DNA from: Myxococcaceae bacterium | GTDB taxonomy: Bacteria; Myxococcota; Myxococcia; Myxococcales; Myxococcaceae | DNA length: 42,694 nucleotides | Reading direction: 5' to 3' | Assembly: GCA_003818285.1 (NCBI GenBank) | Contig: RPRB01000022.1 | Coordinates: forward strand, 1 to 42,694 | Part shown: one piece after another, positions 1-10,650 of the stretch | Layout of the letters: each line of letters begins with the position of its first letter | How positions within the stretch are numbered: the first letter of the stretch is position 1 | Notes under the pieces: model-generated | Databases searched by the model: none | What the model was told of the DNA's origin: nothing | Seen by the model: the letters and a program-made list of their open reading frames with translations, nothing else | Program-made: the position numbers and the translations under genes

Positions 1-72
1 CGGCTCTTCTTCCCCGAGGAGTTCCCCGACCTGATCGCCGAGGAGGCCCGGGCCCTCTGGGCCGCAGCCTGA
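1..72 (+). CDS. C-terminal fragment of an unidentified protein
   Basis: The first reading frame is open from the window edge and ends at TGA 70-72, giving 23 residues ending in EEARALWAAA. The gene's start lies outside the window. The piece is acidic and alanine-rich and probably helical, but too short to assign to a family. Its stop lies 18 bp from the stop of the convergent GH63-like gene, which fits a genuine gene end. Function unknown. Confidence 0.5.
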   Translation, partial: RLFFPEEFPDLIAEEARALWAAA

Positions 73-90
73 CAGCGACTTTCGACACCG

Positions 91-2799
<2,709 letters not shown>

Positions 2800-2876
2800 G
2801 TCGGAGGCCGCAACGGGAGAACAGCAGCAAGAAACGGCAAGCGCGTGGCGCCGGCGCTAGTGAGACTCCCGTCGTC

Positions 2877-3830
2877 ATGAGCCCCACCGGTTCCGCATCG
2901 TCGACCAGTCGTCTCGCGGTGGGCCTCGCCCTCTTCTCCCTCTACGTCATCTGGGGCTCGACCTACCTGGCGATGCGGGTGGCGATGGAGGGCTTCGGGC
3001 CCTTCACCATGGCGGCGATCCGCTTCCTCGTCGCCGGGGTGGTGATGCTGGCCATCGCCCGGGCGCGCGGTGAGCCGTTCCCCACCCGGGTGCAGTGGCG
3101 CAACGCGCTCCTCGTCGGGACGCTGCTCCTGGCCTGCGGGAACGGCGGCGTGGCCATCGCCGAGCAGACGGTGAGCTCCGGCCTCGCCGCGCTGATGGTC
3201 TCGGCGATGCCGCTGTGGATGGCGCTCTTCGGCGGCCTGTGGGGCCGGTGGCCCACCACCAAGGACTGGGTCGCCCTCGTGATCGGGTTCGGGGGCATCA
3301 TCCTCCTCAACGTCGGCAGCGAGCTGCGCGGCAGCCCGGGCGGCGTGGCCGTCCTGATGTTCGCCACCGCGGCGTGGGCCTTCGGCTCGCTCTGGAGCCG
3401 CCGGCTCGACCTGCCCAAGGGGATGATGGCCGCCGGAGCGGAGATGTTCACCGCGGGGTTCGTCCTGGTGGCGCTCAGCCTGCTCCACGGCGAGCGGCTG
3501 CCGCCGGTCGTCCCCGGACGAGCCATCGCCGCGATCGCCTACCTGGTCGTCTTCGGCTCTCTGGTGGCGTACACCTCGTACCTCTACCTGCTGGCACGGG
3601 TGCCGGCACCGGTGGCGTCGAGCTACGCCTACGTGAACCCGCTGGTGGCGCTGGTGCTCGGTGCCGCCCTCTACGGAGAGCGCCTGCCCCAGGCGCTGCT
3701 GGTCTCGGTGCCGCTCATCCTCGCCGCGGTGGCGCTGGTGCTCCGTCCGTCTCCGGGCCGCGCGAAGGAGCCGGCTCCGGCCACGCCGGTCAGCCCCCCG
3801 CTCAGAACTCCACGCCCCAACCGAGGGTGA
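2877..3830 (+). CDS. yedA: EamA/DMT-family exporter, YedA-like
   Basis: A 317-residue inner-membrane protein with about ten transmembrane helices in two EamA repeats. The first begins with the typical LFSLYVIWGSTYLAMRVA and includes GNGGVAIAEQTVSSGLAAL. The second includes LVVFGSLVAYTSYLYLL and SYAYVNPLVALVLGA. These segments closely match the YedA branch of the drug/metabolite transporter superfamily, whose members export small metabolites or drugs; the substrate is unknown here. The C-terminal 30 residues are a Pro/Arg-rich cytoplasmic tail. The start is ATG 2877, giving residues MSPTGSASS before the first helix. The last 29 bp overlap the end of the convergent small secreted-protein gene. 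Confidence 0.9.
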   Translation: MSPTGSASSTSRLAVGLALFSLYVIWGSTYLAMRVAMEGFGPFTMAAIRFLVAGVVMLAIARARGEPFPTRVQWRNALLVGTLLLACGNGGVAIAEQTVSSGLAALMVSAMPLWMALFGGLWGRWPTTKDWVALVIGFGGIILLNVGSELRGSPGGVAVLMFATAAWAFGSLWSRRLDLPKGMMAAGAEMFTAGFVLVALSLLHGERLPPVVPGRAIAAIAYLVVFGSLVAYTSYLYLLARVPAPVASSYAYVNPLVALVLGAALYGERLPQALLVSVPLILAAVALVLRPSPGRAKEPAPATPVSPPLRTPRPNRG

Positions 3831-4302
3831 GTCGCGCTGGAGTCCCCGCGTCCGGCCGCTGGACCGGCGAGGGCTCCCCGGTGGTGCCGACGAAGGTGAA
3901 GACGCGCTGGTCGCGCGGCTGGAGCCAGCGGAGAACGCAGGCGACCGCCGCCAGGAACGCGCCGTCCTGATGATCCGGGGCGGTGAGCTCCGTCCTCTTC
4001 GCCCCGCCCACCGTGCCCTCGGTCAGGGACAGGCGGGCCTCGATCCACCGGGGGAAGCCGGATTCGCCGGTGTGCACCTCGAGCCGGTAGACGAGGCGGC
4101 TCTTCCCCGGCGCGGGAGCGTCGAGCGCGTTGCCCCGGGTCAGTGACAGCCCGGCCCCGAGCGCACCTCCCTGGCGCACCCGTCCCAGACCCACCGAGAC
4201 CGCCGTCTCCGCCGGCTTCGCGGCCGGAGCGACGGGCTGGCCCTCCGCGGCAGGAGAGGCGCCGGGCGCGGCCGCGAGCAGAAGTGCCAGGAACGGACCC
4301 AT
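3802..4302 (-). CDS. small secreted protein of unknown function
   Basis: A 166-residue protein. The ATG at 4302 opens a clear signal peptide (MGPFLALLLAAAPGASPAA) followed by a proline/alanine linker. The mature part is probably beta-rich, with segments such as LVYRLEVHTGESGFPRW, RVFTFVGTTGEPS and a terminal LTLGWGVEF; an aromatic residue at the end recalls outer-membrane or periplasmic beta proteins, but I recognise no family. The reading frame stays open upstream to 4791 only as a shadow of the kinase gene, so the start with the signal peptide is preferred. It lies downstream of the kinase on the same strand with 170 bp between. Its 3' end overlaps yedA by 29 bp in the convergent orientation. 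Confidence 0.6.
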   Translation of the reverse strand: MGPFLALLLAAAPGASPAAEGQPVAPAAKPAETAVSVGLGRVRQGGALGAGLSLTRGNALDAPAPGKSRLVYRLEVHTGESGFPRWIEARLSLTEGTVGGAKRTELTAPDHQDGAFLAAVACVLRWLQPRDQRVFTFVGTTGEPSPVQRPDAGTPARLTLGWGVEF

Positions 4303-4472
4303 CCTATCGACGCCTCCGCCCCTGCCCGGCCAGACAGGAGAGCAGCAGACCGGACAGCGAGCTCCCGCAGCCCACCTCCGAGCCGCCGGCCTCCTTATAG
4401 CGCTCCAGGAACCCCTCCGTCGCCACCGGGGTCGCCCCCACGGCCCTTCCGCTCGAGGTGAGGCCTCTGGTG

Positions 4473-6176
4473 CTACGCCGCAACTGTGTTTCCCATGCTG
4501 GCGCCCGGTGTCGTTCCATGAAGCGGTCCCGACCGGGGGAGCACCAGGGTTGCGCGGGTCCCGGCGTCCGGCCCGGACGCGAGCTCCAGCCGGCCTCCGT
4601 GGGCCTCGGCGATGCTCCGCGCGAGCGACAGCCCCAGCCCGAATCCGCCGGTGCTCCGGCTGCGGCTCCGGTCCGCGCGGAAGAAGGGAGTGAAGACGTG
4701 CGGCAGGTCCTCGGGCGCGATGCCGGCCCCGTGGTCCTCGACGGTGAAGGTCACCTCGCTCGCCGTCCCCTCCACCCCGAGGCGCACCCACCCCGCGGAA
4801 GGGGCCGAGTACTTGGCGGCGTTGTCCAGGAGGTTGTTCAGCACGCGACTGACGAGCGCCGGGTCCGCCTCAAGCCGTCCCGCGGAATCCGCCACCGCCG
4901 CGTCGAGCCGGTGCTGGGGGTGAACGGAGAGGAAGCGCTCGGCCGCGGTCGCGGCCAGGGCGGCGGCCTCGACGGTCCTCGGCCGGAGCGCGGGGGCGCC
5001 GGGGGCGGACTGTCCGAGCTCGAGGCGCGCGGCGGTGAGGAGCTCGTCCACCAGGCGCTCCAGCTCACCGAGGTCGTCGGTGATGTCCGCCAGCGAGGCG
5101 CGAGCGGTGATGATGTCGCCCTCCTCCGCCAGCTCCAGCGCCACCCGGATGCGGGCCAGCGGCGTGCGCAGCTCGTGGGACACCCCGGCGAGCAGCGCCT
5201 TCTCCGCCCGGAGGAGCGCCACCACCCGGTCCGCCATCCCGTCGAAGGCGCGGCCCACCTCCCCCAGCTCGTCGTTCTGGTCGAGCGCGGCGCGGGCGTC
5301 GAGGTCTCCCGCACCGAGTCGGGTCGCGGCCCCGGAGAGCGTGCCGAGCGGACGGGAGATGGAGCGAGCCAGGAGCGCCGAGCCGATGCCCACCGCGGCG
5401 AGCACCAGACCGGCCACGGCCGCGAGCTGCCACGGGGGAGGCATGGGCGGCCGGAGGTCGAGCACGGCCCAGCCCTGCAGCGGTGGGGGGGGAGGCGGCC
5501 CGGGGTCGAGGACGGTCCAGCCCTGCACCGGTGGAGGGGGAGGCGGACTCGGAGGCCGGCCCAGTGGGGGGGTGAGCGCCACGCCGAAGGGTCCGGGAGG
5601 TGGACCGGGCCCGGCGCTCTCGGGTGGACGAAACGGGACGCCCACCGGCCCGGGTGCTCCGGCGGGCGGCGGGGGCGGAGGCCCCGGGCCGAGCTCGGGC
5701 GATTGCATCAGGACCTCGAACGGCCCCGGACCGGGACGCCGCGGTGGGGGCGGACCGACGTGGAAGGCAAGGCCGTGCGGTCCCCGCGGGGGGCGCACCA
5801 GCGGGAGGACGAGCGGCGGCGTCGTCTGGAGGGACGCCGCGATGGGGTCCGGGGGCAGGGGCAGCGCAGGGGCGACGTTGCTCGCGAGCTGCGTCCGGTC
5901 GGGCCGGTACAGCGTCATCCGGGCGCCGGCGGTCTCGCGGAGCTGGGTGAGCGCGCGCTCCAGCCCCGCCGGGTCGTGGAGCACGGGCAGGATCTGCTCC
6001 ACCACGTACCGGCCCTGCCCGCGGAGCCAGGACTCGGGGATCCGCGACTGGTGCATCAGGACGGCGACCCCGACCACCACCACCAGCAGCTGGGCCAGGC
6101 AGACGAGGTAGATCCGCACCACCAGCCGCCCGAGGAGCGGTGGGCGCCGCACGGCAGCCGGGGGGTCCGCGCTCAC
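4473..6176 (-). CDS. sensor histidine kinase with proline-rich sensory region
   Basis: A 567-residue membrane kinase. TM1 is about residues 18-41, the sensor region about 42-248, TM2 about 249-272, HAMP to about 325, and the HisKA dimerisation domain has the phospho-acceptor H334 in GVSHELRTPLARI. The HATPase domain carries the N box (LNNLLDNAAKYS), VEDHGAGIA and GGFGLGLSLA. The GTG start at 6176 overlaps the TGA of the response-regulator gene (GTGA), so the two are translationally coupled. The frame is open further upstream, but there it only shadows the regulator. The sensor region between about residues 120 and 248 is extremely Pro/Gly-rich and holds two tandem 16-residue repeats, unlike ordinary Cpx- or OmpR-linked sensors. 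The signal sensed is unknown. Confidence 0.92.
   Translation of the reverse strand: MSADPPAAVRRPPLLGRLVVRIYLVCLAQLLVVVVGVAVLMHQSRIPESWLRGQGRYVVEQILPVLHDPAGLERALTQLRETAGARMTLYRPDRTQLASNVAPALPLPPDPIAASLQTTPPLVLPLVRPPRGPHGLAFHVGPPPPRRPGPGPFEVLMQSPELGPGPPPPPPAGAPGPVGVPFRPPESAGPGPPPGPFGVALTPPLGRPPSPPPPPPVQGWTVLDPGPPPPPPLQGWAVLDLRPPMPPPWQLAAVAGLVLAAVGIGSALLARSISRPLGTLSGAATRLGAGDLDARAALDQNDELGEVGRAFDGMADRVVALLRAEKALLAGVSHELRTPLARIRVALELAEEGDIITARASLADITDDLGELERLVDELLTAARLELGQSAPGAPALRPRTVEAAALAATAAERFLSVHPQHRLDAAVADSAGRLEADPALVSRVLNNLLDNAAKYSAPSAGWVRLGVEGTASEVTFTVEDHGAGIAPEDLPHVFTPFFRADRSRSRSTGGFGLGLSLARSIAEAHGGRLELASGPDAGTRATLVLPRSGPLHGTTPGASMGNTVAA
5456..5551 (-). repeat. tandem 48-bp repeat inside kinase gene (two 16-residue units)
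   Basis: Two adjacent 48-bp copies (5456-5503 and 5504-5551), clearly related at DNA level, encode successive units of the form PPPPPP-[VL]-QGW-[TA]-VLD. They lie just outside TM2 of the kinase. The period is a multiple of three, so the number of units can change without breaking the frame. Confidence 0.7.
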
Positions 6177-6880
6177 GCCGGGCGGTCCGCGGCGAGCATG
6201 TAGCCCACGCCGCGCACGGTGATGAGCCAGCGGGGAGACCGGGCATCGTCGCCGAGCTTCGCCCGGAGGTGGGAGACGTGCACGTCGATGCTCCGGTCGA
6301 ACGCTTCCTCGGCGCTGCCGTGCACCAGGTCGAGCAGCTGCTCGCGGCTGAGGACCCGGCCCGCGCGCTCGGCCAGGGCCTTCAAGAGCTGGAACTCGTA
6401 GGTGGTGAGCCCGAGCTCGACGCTCCCCAGCGTCACCCGCATCGCCGCCGGGTCCACGGTGAGCGGGCCCACGGTGATGGGGCGGTTGGAGGGGCCGGCG
6501 CGGCCGCGGGAGCGGCGGGCCTGGGCACGGATGCGCGCCAGCAGCTCGCGCGAGCTGAACGGCTTGGGCACGTAGTCGTCGGCGCCGGCCTCGAGGCCCA
6601 GCACCCGGTCCGCCTCCTCGCCGCGGGCGGTGACCATGATGATCGGGACGTCGGCCCGGGCGCGGAGCTGCCGGCAGAGCTCCACCCCGTCGACGTGGGG
6701 GAGCATGAGATCCAGCAGCACCACGTCCGGCCACACCCGGAGCGTCTGGGCCAGCCCCTCGCGCCCGTCCCCGGCGAGCGTGACCACCACCCCGTGCGAC
6801 TCGAGGTAGCGCTGGGTCAGACGGGCGAGCCGCTCGTCGTCCTCGACGTACACGACGGAGATGTGCTCGGGGACGGTCAT
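6173..6880 (-). CDS. OmpR/PhoB-family response regulator
   Basis: A 235-residue two-domain regulator. The receiver domain has the acidic pocket E13-D14-D15, phospho-acceptor D57 in VVLLDLMLP, switch residue T84 and K106 in DDYVPKPF. The C-terminal winged helix ends in SIDVHVSHLRAKLGDD and LITVRGVGYML, which are diagnostic of the OmpR/PhoB family. The start is ATG 6880; the frame continues upstream only as antisense shadow. The stop overlaps the GTG start of the partner kinase by three bases, so this is the first gene of a regulator-kinase operon. It is transcribed divergently from the secreted-protein gene beginning at 6971, with 90 bp between. That gene is a natural candidate target, though only from position. 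Confidence 0.93.
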   Translation of the reverse strand: MTVPEHISVVYVEDDERLARLTQRYLESHGVVVTLAGDGREGLAQTLRVWPDVVLLDLMLPHVDGVELCRQLRARADVPIIMVTARGEEADRVLGLEAGADDYVPKPFSSRELLARIRAQARRSRGRAGPSNRPITVGPLTVDPAAMRVTLGSVELGLTTYEFQLLKALAERAGRVLSREQLLDLVHGSAEEAFDRSIDVHVSHLRAKLGDDARSPRWLITVRGVGYMLAADRPA

Positions 6881-6970
6881 CCAATCCCACCCTACCGCCC
6901 GGGCTCGCACCCCGGCAGGGCGGAAACATGTCTTCACACGCGAACGACCCCTGGTACCGTCCCCGGTCCA

Positions 6971-7906
6971 GTGCTGGTCGCCGTCCTCGTCTTCCTGGCC
7001 GCTTCCCCTCCGGACGTGGTGTGCCTCGAGCCCGGGGTCTGCACCCCGGTGACCCGGGTCGGCCGCGCGGGTCCCGCCGACGTCGTGCGGCACGAGGAGC
7101 GGCTCCCGGCGCGGATCGACCCCGGTTCCCCGTTCGCCGGATGGATGACCTGGCCCCGGCCCCCGGAGGCCGTGCGCCGCAAGGTGGAACAGCGGCAGCC
7201 GGTGGAGATGCGCGCCGTCATTCCCGCCGCGAGGCTCCGGCTCACCGTGGCGCCGGGTCTGCTGACCGAGGGCAACGAGCCCGGGGTGCTCACCTTCCTC
7301 TCCGCGGATCCGCTCGCCGGGGGGAGCGCACCGCCCGCCCTGCCCGACGCGATCTCCGGCGCCGAGACGCTGGAGCTTCTGACTCCGGCGCAGAAGGCCG
7401 AGGTCGCTCGCTGGCGCAGGGCCGCCTCCACCTGGCAGTCGCGGCTGGCGAGCGAGTGGACGGCCTTCACCCGCGCACCCCGGACCGCGTCGGTGCGCAC
7501 GAAGCTGCTCGACACCCTGGGCTCGGCCCCGGCGCCGCCGGTGCCCGAGCAGTTCCTCACCGAGGCCCAGCGGACCGAGCTCCGCCGGAAGGGGCACGCG
7601 CTCGAGGGGCGCATCCTGGTCGAGGACCTTCCGGGCGACGCCTACCGGCTCCGGGTCGAGCGGGTCCCGCTGGATCAGCTGACGGAGGAGTGGAACGCCG
7701 GCCTGCACGGGCTGGTCGGCCGGCTGGAGCGGGTGCCCCGTCCGCGCTTCCGGGTGCGTCCGGGGCACCGGCACGACGAGGTCAGCTTCACCCTCGACGT
7801 GCGCTCCGACGTCGATGAGACCCGGGTCTCGCAGGTGGCGCGCAGGCTCGCGGAGGTTCCGGGGCTGGAGATGGACGGGACGCAGCTCCCGCCGCCGGGG
7901 CTGTAG
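6971..7906 (+). CDS. secreted protein of unknown function
   Basis: A 311-residue protein starting at GTG 6971 with a hydrophobic signal segment (VLVAVLVFLAASPPDVVCLEP). The mature part has no motif I recognise. It contains charged helical stretches (LTPAQKAEVARWRRAASTWQSRLASEW) and a C-terminal segment ending in VSQVARRLAEVPGLEMDG. It could be a lipoprotein only if the Cys near residue 18 were in a lipobox, and the context VVC is poor for that. The frame is open far upstream (to 6140) but antisense to the regulator, so the signal-peptide start was chosen. It is divergent from the two-component operon across 90 bp, which makes co-regulation plausible. Confidence 0.65.
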   Translation: MLVAVLVFLAASPPDVVCLEPGVCTPVTRVGRAGPADVVRHEERLPARIDPGSPFAGWMTWPRPPEAVRRKVEQRQPVEMRAVIPAARLRLTVAPGLLTEGNEPGVLTFLSADPLAGGSAPPALPDAISGAETLELLTPAQKAEVARWRRAASTWQSRLASEWTAFTRAPRTASVRTKLLDTLGSAPAPPVPEQFLTEAQRTELRRKGHALEGRILVEDLPGDAYRLRVERVPLDQLTEEWNAGLHGLVGRLERVPRPRFRVRPGHRHDEVSFTLDVRSDVDETRVSQVARRLAEVPGLEMDGTQLPPPGL

Positions 7907-7994
7907 GTGCTGAGCCGCGGATCCGTCGCGGTCGCGACACGACGCTGCGGCCCATGGATCCGGTTTCCGCGGAACACGGAGCCGACCGAACGAC

Positions 7995-8042
7995 GAGCCC
8001 GTGGGAGACGCGGAAGGGCCGAGGCGTCCGAGGCACGGGCTC
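7995..8042 (+). other. nested hairpin, possible structured RNA element
   Basis: The outer arms GAGCCCGTG (7995-8003) and CACGGGCTC (8034-8042) are perfectly complementary over 9 bp. Inner arms GACGC (8007-8011) and GCGTC (8024-8028) add 5 bp around a 12-nt loop. It lies about 90 bp after the secreted-protein stop. No coding explanation is visible. GC-rich DNA forms such repeats by chance fairly often, so confidence is limited. Confidence 0.4.
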
Positions 8043-8201
8043 TCCCGAGCGGCCTGCGTGACCGCCAGCGCTCCGGCGTGAGCGCGGACGTCTCCAGGCA
8101 CCGCCGGATCCGCCGAATCACCGAGCTTCCGAGGAGGCGAGGCGCCGACCGGTATCCCGGCCCGAGTCCTGCGTCGCGGAGCCGCGAAAGGCCGAGCGCT
8201 G

Positions 8202-8218
8202 GCCCGTGCATCACGGGC
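8202..8218 (+). other. small perfect hairpin
   Basis: Arms GCCCGT (8202-8207) and ACGGGC (8213-8218) close a 5-nt loop. It is the second of three hairpins in the non-coding region that ends at the T-rich terminator-like element. Confidence 0.3.
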
Positions 8219-8275
8219 AGAAGACTTCGAATGAGCGAGAGTCAAGCCGATGGGCGCCTTCTTTCCAGAAAAATC

Positions 8276-8316
8276 ATGTGCGTCCTGCATAGTGAGGCAC
8301 GCATATATTTTTTTTT
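8276..8316 (+). terminator. intrinsic-terminator-like hairpin with T run
   Basis: The strand 8276-8283 pairs with 8299-8306 (eight base pairs including one G-U). Beyond a one-base bulge at 8298, CCT (8284-8286) pairs with AGG (8295-8297), leaving an 8-nt loop. The stem runs into an uninterrupted T run at 8308-8316, preceded by alternating TATA. Such a T run is rare in this GC-rich window. It lies 370 bp past the nearest plus-strand stop codon, so it may end a long 3' UTR or a separate small RNA. On the minus strand only five Ts follow, so the plus orientation is favoured. Confidence 0.6.
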
Positions 8317-8601
8317 GAGACGCCCTCCCTCGGCTGGTCCACGCAGGCATGCGATGTCGCCCAACAGGTCCCGGCCAGCCTCGGAGCGAAGCGCGACAAC
8401 CGGCCGGCGCGCGAGGCTGGAGGCCAGGGCCAGCAGTGGCATTCGCGCGCTGAACCCCGCACGGCCGCGTCCCTCAGGGCAGCGTCGACGCAATCCCATC
8501 TCGCAGATCTCTCGGGGGGCACGTCTCGGGCTTCGAGAAGCGCCTCGATGCATCGGATTGTTGCCTCTCCCTGCCGGCCAGGCAGTCTTGCATCCCATTC
8601 C

Positions 8602-10650
8602 ATGCTCGCCCCCCTCCTCTTGCTGGTGGTCGGCGTCACCCCCGCGCCGCCCCGCTTCGACCAGTCCGGGCGCAGCATCGGCGCGCCGCTGAGCGACCGC
8701 ACCGCGAGCTACGTGCTCGAGGCGCGCTACGACCCGGCCAAGCGGCACCTCACCGGCACCGCCCGCCTCACCTGGACGAACCGCTCCGACCTCCCCCAGG
8801 GCACGCTCTGGTTCCACACGTACTGGAACGCCTTCAAGAACAGCGAGAGCACCTTCGTCCGTGAGCAGAGGCGGGCCGGAGCTGCCCGCGCGAGCACCGG
8901 CCGCTACGCAGGCGAGGACTTTGGCTGGACCGAGCTCCGCTCGGCGCGGCTTCCGGACGGGACCGACGTGCGCTCCACCCTGCGGTGGGAGCGGCCCGAC
9001 GACGGCAACCCGGCCGACCAGACGGTCTTCACCCTCACCCTGCCCGCGCCGGTCCCGCCGGGCGGCCAGGTGACGCTCGACCTCGCCTGGGAGGCCCGTG
9101 TGCCGAAGCTCGCCGCGCGCACCGGCGTCCACGGGAAGTACACGCTCTTCGGCCAGTGGTTCCCGAAGATCGGCGTGCTCGAGGTGCCCCCTCAGCGCGG
9201 CGTCCGCACCCCGACCTGGAACTGCCACCAGTTCCATGCGACCACCGAGTTCTACGCCGACTTCGGCAGCTACGACGCGGCGCTCACCGTCCCGCGCACG
9301 ATGGCGGTGGGCGCTGCCGGCGTCCGCACCGGGCGCACCGAGAACCCCGACGGGACCGTGACCCACCGCTTCCACCAGGACGACGTCATCGACTTCGCCT
9401 GGACCGCCTGGGAGGGCGCGCTGGAGGTGAGCGACGTCTTCCGGAGCGACGGGCTTCCGGAGGTGGGCCTCACCGTGCTGGTGCCACCCGAGGCGCGCCG
9501 GACCGCGCCCCACGTCCTCGCCGCGGCGAAGGTCGCTCTCGAGCACGCCGGGCGCCGCTGGCTGCCGTACCCCTATCCGCACCTCACCCTGGTCGCGCCG
9601 CCGATCGGAGCGAATCTCCAGTCGGGCGGGATGGAGTACCCGACCTTCGTCACCGTGTACGCGCGGACCGACCCCGCCCAGCCGCGCGACTCGCTGCTCT
9701 GGGAGGTGGCGATCCACGAGGTCGTGCACGGCTGGTGGCAAGGGATGGTGGCCTCGAACGAGTTCGAGGAAGCCTGGCTCGACGAGGGCTTCGCCACCTG
9801 GGCGACCACCGAGGTAATGAACGCCGTCGGGCTCGACTGGGATCTCGCGCAGTTCCTCCCCCCGGGGACGCGGTGGTTCCTCGGACCTCTCCTGCGCTCC
9901 AGAATCCCCGAGCGGGACATCCGACCGGCGGGGACCGTTCCCCGCTTCGAGTCGTCGATCCTGAGACCGAGCTGGCGCTTCAAGACCGGCGGGGAGATGG
10001 GCCGGAGCACTTACGGTCGCGCCGCCGCGGCGCTGGCGGTGCTGGAGCAGGAGGTGGGCCCGGAGACCTTCGCCCGGCTGATGCGCACCTATGCCGAGCG
10101 CTGGGCCTTCCGCCATCCGTCGACCGACGACTTCCTCCAGCTCGCCTCCGAGGTCTCCGGCAAGGATCTGCGTCCGCTGGGCAACGCGCTCTTCCGTGGA
10201 ACCGCCGGGCTGGACGACTCCGTCACCGGGCTCCGCTGCGCTCCGCCTCGTCCGCCCTCCGGATTCTTCGACGCCGACGGTGGCACTCCCGTCCTACGAG
10301 CTCCTCGCGCTGCCGACCCCGGGGGCGACGTTCGCTGCGAGGTGCTCGTGGAGCGGCGAGGCGATCTCCCCCTCCCGCTCGACGTGCAGCTCACATTCGC
10401 CGACGGCACGCACCTGCGTCGTGACGTGCCGCCCGGTGAGCTGTGGACCCGCATCGTCACCGAGCGTCCGCCTCCCGGCGGCCGCGTCACCCTGGCCGAG
10501 GTCCATCCCGGCGCACGACCGACGATCGACACCTCGCCGGGCAACGACGCCCGCTCGCTGGACGCCACGCCCGGCCCGGCGCTCACCGTGGGCGGTTGGT
10601 TCCTCTACGCCGCGCAGCTCCTCGCCGCAGCCGTGGGGTCGCTCCTGTGA
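8602..10650 (+). CDS. M1-family metallopeptidase
   Basis: A 682-residue zinc aminopeptidase-like protein. The gluzincin motif HEVVHGWW has ligands H372 and H376 and catalytic E373; the third ligand is E395 in EAWLDEGFATW, giving the canonical HExxH-x18-E spacing. A GGMEYPTFV segment upstream matches the substrate-binding GxMEN-like motif of the family. The N-terminal beta domain (YVLEARYDPAKRHLTGTARLTW) is typical of M1 peptidases. ATG 8602 starts a short signal peptide (MLAPLLLLVVGVTPAPP), so the enzyme is probably exported; an in-frame ATG at 8548 is possible but would put charged residues in front of it. The stop overlaps the GTG start of the downstream membrane-protein gene (GTGA). Substrate unknown. 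Confidence 0.9.
   Translation: MLAPLLLLVVGVTPAPPRFDQSGRSIGAPLSDRTASYVLEARYDPAKRHLTGTARLTWTNRSDLPQGTLWFHTYWNAFKNSESTFVREQRRAGAARASTGRYAGEDFGWTELRSARLPDGTDVRSTLRWERPDDGNPADQTVFTLTLPAPVPPGGQVTLDLAWEARVPKLAARTGVHGKYTLFGQWFPKIGVLEVPPQRGVRTPTWNCHQFHATTEFYADFGSYDAALTVPRTMAVGAAGVRTGRTENPDGTVTHRFHQDDVIDFAWTAWEGALEVSDVFRSDGLPEVGLTVLVPPEARRTAPHVLAAAKVALEHAGRRWLPYPYPHLTLVAPPIGANLQSGGMEYPTFVTVYARTDPAQPRDSLLWEVAIHEVVHGWWQGMVASNEFEEAWLDEGFATWATTEVMNAVGLDWDLAQFLPPGTRWFLGPLLRSRIPERDIRPAGTVPRFESSILRPSWRFKTGGEMGRSTYGRAAAALAVLEQEVGPETFARLMRTYAERWAFRHPSTDDFLQLASEVSGKDLRPLGNALFRGTAGLDDSVTGLRCAPPRPPSGFFDADGGTPVLRAPRAADPGGDVRCEVLVERRGDLPLPLDVQLTFADGTHLRRDVPPGELWTRIVTERPPPGGRVTLAEVHPGARPTIDTSPGNDARSLDATPGPALTVGGWFLYAAQLLAAAVGSLL

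Larger units (their letters stand above)
7907..8601. other. 695-bp non-coding region with several hairpins
   Basis: This is the longest stretch in the window without a convincing gene. Frames crossing it give Arg/Ser/Pro-rich translations typical of non-coding GC-rich DNA. The plus strand contains a nested hairpin (7995-8042), a 6-bp-stem hairpin (8202-8218) and a terminator-like hairpin with a T run (8276-8316). After the T run, from about 8320 to 8601, I see only ordinary sequence leading to the peptidase gene. Confidence 0.6.

Noticed and set aside
5456-5710. The C/G-rich repeats in the kinase gene as a CRISPR or microsatellite locus
   Set aside because: They are in frame, encode Pro-rich peptide and lack spacers of constant length.
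4473-6929. A kinase start at 6929 giving 818 residues
   Set aside because: The extra N-terminus is the off-frame of the response regulator; GTG 6176 gives a normal kinase with TM1 near its start.
7907-8692. A 261-codon plus-strand frame through the non-coding region
   Set aside because: The composition is Arg/Ser/Pro-rich, there is no family motif, and it runs through the terminator-like hairpin and into the peptidase gene out of frame.
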